Assembly (NCBI GenBank): GCA_028718185.1 | Contig: JAQUMH010000008.1 | Span: 61,509 to 125,508 of the forward strand | DNA: 64,000 nucleotides | Reading direction: 5' to 3' | Source: Elusimicrobiota bacterium | Lineage (GTDB): Bacteria; Elusimicrobiota; UBA8919 | Translations under genes and position numbers: made by a program | Notes under the pieces: model-generated | What the model was told of the DNA's origin: nothing | The model's input: only the letters and a program-made list of their open reading frames with translations | Database searches by the model: none | Shown: positions 1 through 8,246 of the stretch, in pieces | Layout: each line of letters starts with the position of its first letter | Numbering within the stretch: the first letter of the stretch is position 1

Positions 1-1
1 C

Positions 2-445
2 GGCAACGGCAGAGTAGCCAGAGCATTAGCCAGTTGGGAATTATATCGCCGCGGATTTGATACTTTGCACGTTTTTACACTTGACGATATTTTATTGGAA
101 AACAGACAATTCTACTATCAACAATTAAACAACGCAAGAAAACCCGGTGGTTTAGCTAACTGGCTGGAATATATATGCGATATTACAGCCGAAGGGCTTG
201 AGCGGGCGTATAATCGTCTTATATCGGCACAGGTGACGGCAAAAAAACTACCTTCACTTTCAGAAACACAAAATAAATTGCTTGTAATGTTGGCACAAGA
301 TGGTCCAAAAACAATGAAACAACTTACAACAGAACTTCGTATTACCCGTCAGGGTGTTTACAAGATGTTAAATCCGTTACTAAAAACAAAAAGAATCATA
401 CGCATTGGTACCAGACGCAACAGACAATATTCAATTACAATTTGA
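2..445 (+). CDS. Fic family protein, 3' part (5' end outside window)
   Basis: The reading frame is open from the first bases and begins inside the Fic active-site loop: it reads GNGRVARALASWELYRRG, the second half of the HPFxDGNGRxxR signature. Fic proteins transfer AMP or another nucleotide monophosphate to a target hydroxyl. The catalytic His would lie just upstream of the window. The C-terminal 60 residues form a winged-helix-like domain (MKQLTTELRITRQGVYKML), common in the long Fic proteins that bind DNA or regulate themselves. An internal TTG at 65 is not the true start. The target is unknown. Confidence 0.85.
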   Translation, partial: GNGRVARALASWELYRRGFDTLHVFTLDDILLENRQFYYQQLNNARKPGGLANWLEYICDITAEGLERAYNRLISAQVTAKKLPSLSETQNKLLVMLAQDGPKTMKQLTTELRITRQGVYKMLNPLLKTKRIIRIGTRRNRQYSITI

Positions 446-586
446 TTGTAAAAGATAGCACCCAATTATTTAAATATCTTTTACAATTTGCTATAATCAA
501 CTTAAAGTAAAGACTTTTGTAATAAATCTTGCATTTTTAGATGTTGTGTGATTACTCCATTTGAGCAGGAAACAACACTTTAAAAT

Positions 587-1195
587 ATGAAAATAAATAA
601 GACCACTCTTTTATATGTTTCTTTCCTAACTTCCAGTATAGTTTTTAATTTTACTGCCTCGGCATCAGCTAGTGATGGGATTCCAATGATAACCATTATA
701 ATGCCTAGCATGATTTTAAGTTTAATACCGATAATTTTTATTGAATCTTGGGCATTTCGTCACTTTATCAATATTTTATTTTGGCGTTCGCTAAAAATAA
801 TGAGTCTTGCAAATCTTGTTTCAGCGCTTCTTAGTATTCCTATCGTTTTTATAATCTTACTTGGACTTGCAATTTTGATTGCCGTTCCATTAGAAATGCT
901 TCACATAAACTTAAATTCATCAAATTTTTTGAGTAAGATATTTTTTTTCACTTTTGGAACTGCGACGCTTGAACCTGAACAGTTTTCTTCTTGTGGGATA
1001 GTTCCTATCACTGTCCTTGTTTCACTTATTCAATGTTTTTTCGCTTCATGGTTTTTAAAATATACCGTAGCAAAACAAATGATGAAGGATTTTGAAAAAT
1101 CACTTATTAGAAACGCTACATTGCGAACAAACCTTATTTCATATAGTTTCCTTGTTGTATTGGTATTAATTATTTCATTCTATTCCAATAAATAA
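587..1195 (+). CDS. Hypothetical polytopic membrane protein
   Basis: This 202-residue protein starts with a hydrophobic stretch that could be a signal peptide ending near ASASASDG. Three or four further hydrophobic segments follow, around residues 33-53, 75-105, 140-165 and 183-200. A short charged stretch (KQMMKDFEKSLIRN) precedes the last segment. I recognise no family motif. It stands alone between the fic tail and another small membrane gene. No clear ribosome-binding site precedes the ATG. Confidence 0.55.
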   Translation: MKINKTTLLYVSFLTSSIVFNFTASASASDGIPMITIIMPSMILSLIPIIFIESWAFRHFINILFWRSLKIMSLANLVSALLSIPIVFIILLGLAILIAVPLEMLHINLNSSNFLSKIFFFTFGTATLEPEQFSSCGIVPITVLVSLIQCFFASWFLKYTVAKQMMKDFEKSLIRNATLRTNLISYSFLVVLVLIISFYSNK

Positions 1196-1341
1196 AATGT
1201 AACTGGGACAGTTCTGATATTTTAATTTCTATATAATTCAACAAAAATCTTTAATGGGAATTGGGAATAAAAAACAAATGTTATCTTCCCAAGCCAGTTT
1301 ATTAAGGTCGTGTCGTAAATATTCTAATGAAAGGGGGACAA

Positions 1342-1689
1342 ATGAAGAAAGTTGTAATGGTACTCTGTATTTTATTGTTTGGCTTGCTGGTTTGGGGACT
1401 CATCCAATCGAGTAATGTCTCAGTAGTGGTGAACGGGCAAGAGCTTTCTAGTCCAATGAAAGCAGTTGTAAGTGCCTGGGGTCTTCTTGTTGCCATAGTG
1501 GTTCTATTTTGTGTGGCGATTTTGCTGACATTTGTCTTGGCTGGGGCAAGTCTATTGTTTTTAGGTTTCATCGTGTTGGTCGGTGTCATTCTTTCCGTTG
1601 TTTTGTTTCCGTTTTTGTTGCCTCTCTTACTTCCCTTGATTATCGTATGGGTTTTTATTTTAGGTGAAAGAAGAGGCAAGAAAATTTAA
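1342..1689 (+). CDS. Small hydrophobic membrane protein
   Basis: A 115-residue protein made almost entirely of three hydrophobic segments, ending in the basic tail GERRGKKI. I chose the ATG at 1342 because AAAGGGGG at 1328-1335 sits at ribosome-binding distance. An upstream in-frame ATG at 1327 would overlap that site. The soluble loop contains VVVNGQELSSPMKA. No family is recognised. The long opposite-strand frame here is a shadow of this gene. Confidence 0.55.
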   Translation: MKKVVMVLCILLFGLLVWGLIQSSNVSVVVNGQELSSPMKAVVSAWGLLVAIVVLFCVAILLTFVLAGASLLFLGFIVLVGVILSVVLFPFLLPLLLPLIIVWVFILGERRGKKI

Positions 1690-1768
1690 CGATAGGCGTT
1701 TAAAAACCACGCACACAATAACAAACAGTAAATAGTGACACGAATATTACATATATAGAGGCATGACA

Positions 1769-2464
1769 ATGGCAAACTCAGGAACAAGAATAAAACAGAT
1801 AAAAGAACATTTTGAGAAAGAGGCAAAGGAATTTGATAAGATGTTCTTTAAGGTTGCACCTCATTATATAGATGTCGTAGATATATTAGTGTCCGCGATT
1901 CCTTTTGAGAAAAATAGCAGAATAAATGTTGTAGACTTGGGTTGCGGGACCGGAAATATTACGAAAGCACTGTTAAAAAGATACCCTAATGCTAATGTTA
2001 CTTGTGTAGATATTGCCAAGAGTATGCTCGAAATGGCTAAAAACAAGCTAAAAAAATATAAAAATGTGAAATATTGGTGCGTAGATATCACGAAGTTTGA
2101 TTATTCTCCAAAATATGACGTTATAATTTCATCGCTTGTTTTACATCACATTGAAGAAAAAGATAAATATAAATTTTACAAGAAAATTTATAATTCGCTT
2201 AAACAAAATGGAGTTTTTTATACTGCAGACTTTGTACTCGGCTCAAATCCGCATCTGCAAAAAATGTATTTGTCCAGATGGGAAGAATTCTTACGCCGCA
2301 ATTGGAATGAGCAGCAAATTAAAGCTATATTTTTAAAACATAAACAGGAAGATAGACCATGCAAGCTGATTACTGAACTTGAACTGTTAAACAAAACAGG
2401 TTTTAAAGATGTTGATGCCATTTGGAAACAATTTAATTTTGCAGTATACGGCGGACAAAAGTAA
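1769..2464 (+). CDS. Class I SAM-dependent methyltransferase
   Basis: A Rossmann-fold methyltransferase of about 231 residues. Motif I is VVDLGCGTGN (about residues 54-63), the motif II acidic residue is in CVDIAKSM, and ISSLVLHHIEEKDKY matches motif IV with its helix. The overall form (N-terminal helix, then core, then FYTADF) resembles CmoA-like and UbiE/trans-aconitate enzymes, but the substrate cannot be read from the sequence. AGAGG at 1757-1761 is 7 nt before the ATG at 1769 and abuts the alternative ATG at 1763, so the later start is preferred. Confidence 0.8.
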   Translation: MANSGTRIKQIKEHFEKEAKEFDKMFFKVAPHYIDVVDILVSAIPFEKNSRINVVDLGCGTGNITKALLKRYPNANVTCVDIAKSMLEMAKNKLKKYKNVKYWCVDITKFDYSPKYDVIISSLVLHHIEEKDKYKFYKKIYNSLKQNGVFYTADFVLGSNPHLQKMYLSRWEEFLRRNWNEQQIKAIFLKHKQEDRPCKLITELELLNKTGFKDVDAIWKQFNFAVYGGQK

Positions 2465-2573
2465 AATCTCTTTTTTATATTTTTGAATGAGCGATAATAT
2501 TATTATTGGTTTTAAGAGGAATGAGTAATTTAATATATAAATTGAAAAGAAACGAATATGAGGAGCTAATATC

Positions 2574-3302
2574 ATGTGGAATGTATCCTGTAAGCCAAGA
2601 TGGGTGCGTGGAGTTGTTCTCTTATTATTAATATTATCAGTTGACAAGGCATATGCCCATCGAGACGACTATCTGGATGAGACACTTGTATATCTAACCC
2701 TTGAGAGAGCTGAGGTGGAGACCGAATACTGGTTTGACTACGGTAATAACCGTCAAAACGCAAACAACTTTCTTCGTCACCACGCAGCGGTTGAGTGGGG
2801 AATCACTGACCACTGGATGGTAGATGGCAGGGGTACTATTAAGAGTGCAATCGGAGATGCGACGACATTCGATGGAGGCAGAATCGAATCACGCTACCGT
2901 TTCGCGGAAGAGAATGCTCTTCCCGTAGACATTGCAATATCTGGAGAGCTGAATTGGGAGCGAAACAAGACCGGAGACATAACCTCAGGTATTGAGCCAC
3001 GGGTAGTACTTTCTAAGGATTTTCGCGAAAAACTCAATTTTACTTTAAATATGTCAGAGGAGCTTCGCTTCAATGTTGGCACTCCGGCCTTTCTCATTGC
3101 CGCCGGTATACGATATAACTGGACAGAACTAGTCCGAATTGGAACGGAGTTACACTACGATACACAGGACCATGCCGGATCGCTAATCCCACAGGTATGG
3201 TTTGCACTTCAAAAAGGTGTTACAGCGAAAGTAGGTTACTCTGCAGGACTCGATAATAATTACGAAGATTTCGGTCGCCTTGCATTTGAGGTTGAATTCT
3301 GA
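2574..3302 (+). CDS. Putative outer-membrane beta-barrel protein
   Basis: A 242-residue protein with a signal peptide ending near DKAYA-H. The mature part alternates polar and hydrophobic residues, as in beta-strands, and ends in the aromatic residue F (FEVEF), typical of proteins inserted by the BAM machinery. GAGGAG lies 8 nt before the ATG. Its codon use is visibly more GC-rich than that of its neighbours, a possible sign of transfer. No specific porin family is recognised. The only neighbour in the same direction at close spacing is the lipoprotein hydrolase 26 bp downstream. Confidence 0.65.
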   Translation: MWNVSCKPRWVRGVVLLLLILSVDKAYAHRDDYLDETLVYLTLERAEVETEYWFDYGNNRQNANNFLRHHAAVEWGITDHWMVDGRGTIKSAIGDATTFDGGRIESRYRFAEENALPVDIAISGELNWERNKTGDITSGIEPRVVLSKDFREKLNFTLNMSEELRFNVGTPAFLIAAGIRYNWTELVRIGTELHYDTQDHAGSLIPQVWFALQKGVTAKVGYSAGLDNNYEDFGRLAFEVEF

Positions 3303-3328
3303 ATTGCTGTAAATAGGAGTTTATAAAA

Positions 3329-4093
3329 ATGAAATTTAAAACTGAAGGTGGTTTTATAATAACTTTTCTTTTTGTTTCCCTTGTTTCTTGTTCAAAACCA
3401 ATTTCTGATTCCGAGCCGAAATCGGAGATGATAACTAAAGACGGGGTTGTGCTTGTTGGGAAATTTGTTTCACCGGGTGACCGGAATAAACTCACATTTA
3501 TACTTTTACATGGGCTTGGAAGCGGCAAGTCCGAGTGGTTTGGTTTTGCAGATAAATTATCTAAACGCGGGTATGGATATTTAGCAGTTGATATTCGCGG
3601 TCACGGTGAAAGCACCAAAACAGAATCCGGCGGGGAAATCAGTTATCAAAATTTCGGTATGCCCGGTCCCGATTCTCAGTGGAGCAAGATAATCGGTGAT
3701 GTAGATGTTGCAGTAAATTATTTAACCAAAAAAAGAAATATTAAAAAGGACTCAATCGCTTTAATAGGTGCAAGTTTGGGAGCGAATGCCGCACTTATAT
3801 ATTCAGCGAACCATAAGTTTATCCCGTTTGTAGTCCTGCTATCACCAGGATTGAATTATGCCGAATTATTGACTGCACTTGCTATGAAAGAATATGGAAA
3901 AAGACCTATTTTGTTTGCGGCGTCCCCATTGGATAAGTATGCTTATGAGAGTTCCGGCAGATTGGTAGAAATTGCCAATGGAAACAATATAAAATATGCC
4001 TTTTTAGAAGGTAAAAATAGCCAGCACGGTGTCCAGATGTTTGACGGTAAGTTTGAAAATAAACTTCTTGACTGGATAGATCAACAAAAATAA
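3329..4093 (+). CDS. Lipoprotein alpha/beta hydrolase
   Basis: A 254-residue alpha/beta-hydrolase-fold protein. The N-terminus has a lipobox (FVSLVSC, lipidated Cys21), so it is probably anchored to a membrane outside the cytoplasm. The oxyanion motif HGLG is at 61-64, the nucleophile elbow GASLG at 147-151 (Ser149), and a likely acid-His pair is Asp202 with His233 (SQHG). The strand VDIRGHGES is typical of esterases and peptidases of this fold. TAGGAG precedes the ATG. The substrate is not predictable. It follows the beta-barrel gene closely and may share its transcript. Confidence 0.8.
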   Translation: MKFKTEGGFIITFLFVSLVSCSKPISDSEPKSEMITKDGVVLVGKFVSPGDRNKLTFILLHGLGSGKSEWFGFADKLSKRGYGYLAVDIRGHGESTKTESGGEISYQNFGMPGPDSQWSKIIGDVDVAVNYLTKKRNIKKDSIALIGASLGANAALIYSANHKFIPFVVLLSPGLNYAELLTALAMKEYGKRPILFAASPLDKYAYESSGRLVEIANGNNIKYAFLEGKNSQHGVQMFDGKFENKLLDWIDQQK

Positions 4094-4181
4094 TAAGAAA
4101 AAAAAAGTAAAAAATATAATGAGAACAATTCTACCGCTTTGACTTCTTTAGTTTTAATAATATTTTTGGAAAAATAATGAT

Positions 4182-5009
4182 ATGATAGGAATGTTAGTAT
4201 TGATTATGATTTTTTATTCTGGTATTAGTTCGTATTTTGCAAAAGAAACTCCTAATGAAATAGCAAAAGTTCAAAATTATAGTTATTATAGTAAAGAGGT
4301 AACTTTAGATAAAGGAAAAGAAGATGGTATTAGAAGCAGACAGTTGTACAACGTATATAATAAAGAGAATGAAAAAATTGCAAAAATCGCGATAACAGCT
4401 GTTTCGCAAACTACTTCGGTTGGAAAAATAATGAGAAGGTATAACAAAAAAATACCAAGTAAAGATGATGTGTTAAAATATACTGGGAATAGAATGAAAA
4501 CATGTGAAATAGGTGGAACTGGTTTATTGTATGGATTTCCAGGTGGCTCAATGTTTAGTTTGGCAGGTGGTAGTGCAGGTGGTGAAGGAGGAGCAGGTTA
4601 TTATGAGTATAAAGGAATATCTGGATTAGGTTTTAGAGTTGGATTGGGTTACTTTGAAGATACAAATGGCGGATGGAGTAATCAATATTCTGAAAAAATA
4701 TTTTATTCTTATCCAATATTATGTAAATATCATTTTTTTAATGATACAAATTTTTCACCATATGTTGGGTTAGGAATAACTTACAATGAAATAACAATTG
4801 CTACAACAGATAAAATAAATGATTTAATTGTCGGTAGTAATTCTAAGACTTATAGTGGATTTGTTCCAACTACCAATATTGGTTTCAACATTTATGCTCT
4901 TAGAACATTTCAATTTGGATTAGATTACCAGTATTTGTTACGCGTTAAAAATAAATACAACAATACATATTTTGCTATATTGTCAGCACAGGTTAGTGTT
5001 AATTGGTAA
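4182..5009 (+). CDS. Putative outer-membrane beta-barrel protein
   Basis: A 275-residue protein whose N-terminal hydrophobic segment acts as a signal sequence. A first domain (residues about 35-100) is rich in charged residues and includes DKGKEDGIRSRQLYNVYN, a pattern seen in FlgT- or SH3-like small domains. A Gly-rich linker follows, then a strand-rich C-terminal part with YPILCKYHFF and SPYVGLGITY, typical of small OmpA/OmpW-type barrels. It ends in W. There is no convincing ribosome-binding site. Its exact role is unknown. Confidence 0.6.
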   Translation: MIGMLVLIMIFYSGISSYFAKETPNEIAKVQNYSYYSKEVTLDKGKEDGIRSRQLYNVYNKENEKIAKIAITAVSQTTSVGKIMRRYNKKIPSKDDVLKYTGNRMKTCEIGGTGLLYGFPGGSMFSLAGGSAGGEGGAGYYEYKGISGLGFRVGLGYFEDTNGGWSNQYSEKIFYSYPILCKYHFFNDTNFSPYVGLGITYNEITIATTDKINDLIVGSNSKTYSGFVPTTNIGFNIYALRTFQFGLDYQYLLRVKNKYNNTYFAILSAQVSVNW

Positions 5010-5134
5010 GGGACATCGGGAATGGTTCTGGTTATGGTGGCGTAAATTTGGTTCCCTCATTTTCGAACAATTTTTATAGAAGTATTTTTGAAATGATAAT
5101 ACAAGATTTTCTTTTCAAACTTTAGGGTGAAAAT

Positions 5135-5623
5135 ATGAAACGAAGAATAATATTATTACTGGTTTTAAGTGTAATTTGCGTGGGTGGGTGTAAATCCAAA
5201 AAGAAAGCGGAGGATAACCCGATAATTAAAACGGATAAGGTGTATTACAGACAAGAAGAAACTATTAATATTATTGTATCCAATGAACTCAAAAAAGAAA
5301 TGACTTTCTACCCTTGGCTGGGTTGGGACAGCGTATTTATTGAGAAAAAGAATGTTTCAGGTAACTCATGGGAACCATTACTGGTCAGCAAAAGGATGAA
5401 TGTAAAAATTGATTCGTTCATGATGTACTTTCAACCTAAAGAAAGGAAATATTTTGACTGGGACCAGACAATATTAGTTAAAAACCATCGTTCCTGGCGG
5501 GTTTTTACAGGCAAAGGGCGATACAGAATTAAATTTATTTACTGGACGGATTGTCATTACACTACCCTGCAAAAAAGTTGTGAAAAACATTCAATTTATT
5601 CAAACGAATTCGTAATAAAATAA
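5135..5623 (+). CDS. Hypothetical lipoprotein
   Basis: A 162-residue protein with a clear lipobox (VICVGGC, Cys19) followed by a Lys-rich stretch. The mature part reads KTDKVYYRQEETINIIVSN, the usual opening of an immunoglobulin-like fold in proteins related to the BsuPI domain. It continues with strand-rich sequence and four Cys residues. AGGGTGA lies before the ATG. No enzyme motif is seen, so a cell-surface binding or inhibitory role is only a guess. Confidence 0.6.
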   Translation: MKRRIILLLVLSVICVGGCKSKKKAEDNPIIKTDKVYYRQEETINIIVSNELKKEMTFYPWLGWDSVFIEKKNVSGNSWEPLLVSKRMNVKIDSFMMYFQPKERKYFDWDQTILVKNHRSWRVFTGKGRYRIKFIYWTDCHYTTLQKSCEKHSIYSNEFVIK

Positions 5624-5667
5624 AAACGGGGACGTCCTTAGTTTTTTACCCGAAAAAGGAGGAAAAT

Positions 5668-6153
5668 ATGAACAGCCAGACAGTAAAACCAACCGGATGC
5701 TGTGAGCCGTTTAATCCTGAACCGTGGCAGGACAAAGAAATCACATGGAAAGATAAAGTTTTTGTAAAAGACCATGTTACCAGTTTTCTGCATATTCCCC
5801 TGAATATGGGAAATAAAATCGTCAAAAATCTTGGACTGATTGACAAAGCAAATGCCAAAGCGCCGCACCAGTTAATGTTAACTGATGAAAAATCTCTTTG
5901 GGGTGCGGATATTTATATTGATGTTAACAAAGAAGTTCCCGGTGCGAAGATGGCAGCACTTTCGGGAACATTTCTAACAAAAGTCTTTGAGGGACCGTAC
6001 CAGAATGCCGGTAAGTGGGCAAAAGAAATGACGGAACAAGTCAAAGCCAAAGGAAAAGAATTAAAAAAACTGTATTTTTCATACACCACTTGCCCGAAAT
6101 GTGCCAAAGCATACGGTAAAAATTACGTAGTACTTTTCGCCCAGATAAAATAA
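5668..6153 (+). CDS. Conserved protein with C-terminal CxxC motif
   Basis: A 161-residue soluble protein with a strong AAAGGAGG site before the ATG. It belongs to a widely spread uncharacterised family, often labelled simply hydrolase, that I recognise by PFNPEPWQDKEITWKDK at the start, LWGADIYI and LSGTFLTKVFEGPYQN in the middle, and YTTCPKCAKAYGKNYV at the end. The CxxC pair may bind metal or act in redox chemistry. The family function is not established. The gene stands alone. Confidence 0.65.
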   Translation: MNSQTVKPTGCCEPFNPEPWQDKEITWKDKVFVKDHVTSFLHIPLNMGNKIVKNLGLIDKANAKAPHQLMLTDEKSLWGADIYIDVNKEVPGAKMAALSGTFLTKVFEGPYQNAGKWAKEMTEQVKAKGKELKKLYFSYTTCPKCAKAYGKNYVVLFAQIK

Positions 6154-6236
6154 AAAATAAGGATTTTATTCTCATAATATTTAATATAAAAACAACTTGG
6201 TAGAGTCATAATTCAATTACAATTTTCAATTTCATC

Positions 6237-7223
6237 ATGCCTATTATAACTATTTTGATTATTTGTGTAAATGTGGTAATTTATTTATTAACATCAAATT
6301 TATCCATATATTTGATTAAAGGTTTTGCTGTTAACCTCAATAACCCATCAATTCTATCTATAATTTCCTCTATCTTTTTGCATGCTAATATAGAACACTT
6401 GCTAAGTAATATGTTGGCTTTGTATGTAATAGGATCTGTGGTTGAAAAAAGATTTAAGCCGGTAAATTATGTGGAAGCATACATAATTTTCGGTGTTATT
6501 GGCGCTTATAGTGAAGTGATTTATCATTATATTGCTGCTCGCGGAGTTGAAGAATATGCATTAGGCGCTTCAGGCGCAATTTCCGGATTAGGTGGTCTGG
6601 CAATAGTTTTATGTTCCTCGACATATCAACTTTATGGTTTTGAAAAACCAATAATATTTTTTAGATTTTCAACTTGGGCGTCATTAAGTACTGGCAAACA
6701 AACCATTCCTTTTGAATGGCATCTTTCTTTTTTAATCATGCTTTTTCAAATGTTTATTATAAATGTTATGGTAGCCACTAGTCTTACAAAATCAGAATTA
6801 CTAAATAATAAGGTTGGTATTTATGCTCACATGGGCGGTTGGATTGGAGGTATAATTTTAGCATTTTTAATTAGATTCTCACCTAAAGGGAAAGGAGAAT
6901 ACTATAAAACCCTTGCCCGGCGTAAATTTTTAGCAGGTGACTGGTGGACAGCAGGAGAGTTGCTGGATAAAGCAAATACTCTTTTACCTGCTGATCCATT
7001 GATTGCGCTTTGGCAGGCACGCTATTTCCAAATTATTGGGGATGCAGATAATTGTTTCAAACATTTTAAGAAGGCTTCGCAATTATTTAATATAGCAGGG
7101 GATAAAAAAAAGGCTAAAGAGATTAACGAAGAGATTGAGAATGTAATTGTCGCAACCCCTGACGTATGTCTAAAGCGATTTCTTAATATGAAAGTTCAAG
7201 GATTCGAGGAAAAAGGTATTTAA
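6237..7223 (+). CDS. Rhomboid family intramembrane serine protease
   Basis: A 328-residue polytopic protease. The HxxxxHxxxN motif of transmembrane segment 2 is FLHANIEHLLSN (His49, His54, Asn58), the catalytic Ser112 is in GASGAISG, and the catalytic His198 is in YAHMGGWIGG. These form the Ser-His dyad that cleaves transmembrane segments. The C-terminal 100 residues are cytoplasmic and helical, with a tetratricopeptide-like pattern (LARRKFLAGDWWTAGELLDKA). There is no Shine-Dalgarno site. A weak promoter (TTGGTA, 15 nt, TACAAT) ends 13 nt before the ATG. Confidence 0.88.
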   Translation: MPIITILIICVNVVIYLLTSNLSIYLIKGFAVNLNNPSILSIISSIFLHANIEHLLSNMLALYVIGSVVEKRFKPVNYVEAYIIFGVIGAYSEVIYHYIAARGVEEYALGASGAISGLGGLAIVLCSSTYQLYGFEKPIIFFRFSTWASLSTGKQTIPFEWHLSFLIMLFQMFIINVMVATSLTKSELLNNKVGIYAHMGGWIGGIILAFLIRFSPKGKGEYYKTLARRKFLAGDWWTAGELLDKANTLLPADPLIALWQARYFQIIGDADNCFKHFKKASQLFNIAGDKKKAKEINEEIENVIVATPDVCLKRFLNMKVQGFEEKGI

Positions 7224-7230
7224 AAAACAG

Positions 7231-7335
7231 GAATGGTTCTGGTTTAATATAGTTAGCGTAAATTATATCTATGACACAGTGTCCTTTAAAAAAGGTTGAT
7301 GATTACAGGTGAGAGATTGAGAAAACGGGGGCGGG
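7231..7335 (+). pseudogene. Decayed copy of rtcB leader and first codons
   Basis: From 7264 to about 7335 the sequence is nearly identical to the start of rtcB at 8240-8311. It contains an ATG at 7271 followed by 13 matching codons (MTQCPLKKVDDYR), then a TGA where rtcB has TGG. The leader also aligns (GGTTCTGGTTTAATATAG against GGTTTGTTTTAATATTG), so the duplication includes about 35 nt of upstream DNA. It cannot make a useful peptide. The two copies flank the gene at 7469-8170. Confidence 0.85.
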
Positions 7336-7468
7336 AATAAGGGACATAGATAATTAGATAATATGGGGACTATTCTGGTATTCGGGCTTCTCCAGTTTTC
7401 AATAATAATCTTACACTAAAAACATGAAATAATTTTGCCATTTTATCTTAACAAGTCTTGAATAATAT

Positions 7469-8170
7469 ATGAAAAAAATAACAATTGTAATATTAAGTTT
7501 AGGAATGTTTTTTACGTTAAGTATATCTACCTTAACATTTGGAGAAAGTAAATATCAAAAAACTAAAAAACAATATAAAGCATCTACTACCAAAGACAAA
7601 ATAAAGAACGACGACAATGTTTTAGTAAATTGGGAAAGTTATAAAAATAAAAAAAATAGAATTGAATTAAAATATCCCGATAAAATTATAAAACTTATAG
7701 AAGATGGCACAAAAATAAAATTAATTCACGCAATTCCTTATAAACATTATGATTTTTGTGACGAAAGCGATGATCAGCCAATGGTAAATGAGTTCACGGA
7801 TTTTGATGTTACTATTGAAGTCGTTCATAAAAATTTAAAAGAAGCAGTTTCTGAAAAAGAATTGCAATTTGTCGCAAAATACTTTAAAGATGATATGTTA
7901 TATAATGAACCAGGTTTTATTGATGATATTAGTATTGGCTCATTAAAAGGTTACCAGATAACATCTCAATGTGAAGGTTGTGGAACTTATAATTATTATT
8001 TTATTTTGAATTCAAAAAATACTTTACATATTAAAAGACAAATGATCCCCGAAGTTAAATCTATATGTGGTAATCATGAAGAATATCTAAAATTACCTGG
8101 AGTTATTTCACAAGAAAAAGAACAAGAAGTGTTTAGTAAAATAATTACTACTTTTAAATTGTTGGAATAA
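7469..8170 (+). CDS. Hypothetical secreted protein between rtcB repeats
   Basis: A 233-residue protein with an N-terminal signal peptide (hydrophobic core IVILSLGMFFTLSI, likely cleavage near TFG). The mature part is Lys-rich and very AT-rich in coding sequence. It has four Cys in a cluster (DFCDES and SQCEGCGTYNYYF) plus one later. It resembles the many secreted proteins that read the cell envelope but matches no family I know. It lies between the true rtcB start and its decayed copy, so it probably arrived by insertion. It has no Shine-Dalgarno site. Confidence 0.55.
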   Translation: MKKITIVILSLGMFFTLSISTLTFGESKYQKTKKQYKASTTKDKIKNDDNVLVNWESYKNKKNRIELKYPDKIIKLIEDGTKIKLIHAIPYKHYDFCDESDDQPMVNEFTDFDVTIEVVHKNLKEAVSEKELQFVAKYFKDDMLYNEPGFIDDISIGSLKGYQITSQCEGCGTYNYYFILNSKNTLHIKRQMIPEVKSICGNHEEYLKLPGVISQEKEQEVFSKIITTFKLLE

Positions 8171-8246
8171 TAATTTATTATGAAAAAGTAAGAACGGAAA
8201 AAACGTAGACGGTTTGTTTTAATATTGTAAGAGTAAAAACATATCT

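Noticed and set aside
1302..1679. A 125-codon minus-strand frame opposite the small membrane gene
   Set aside because: The plus strand has a ribosome-binding site and a normal hydrophobic protein. The minus-strand product is rich in Thr, Lys and Asn with no motif, as expected of a shadow.
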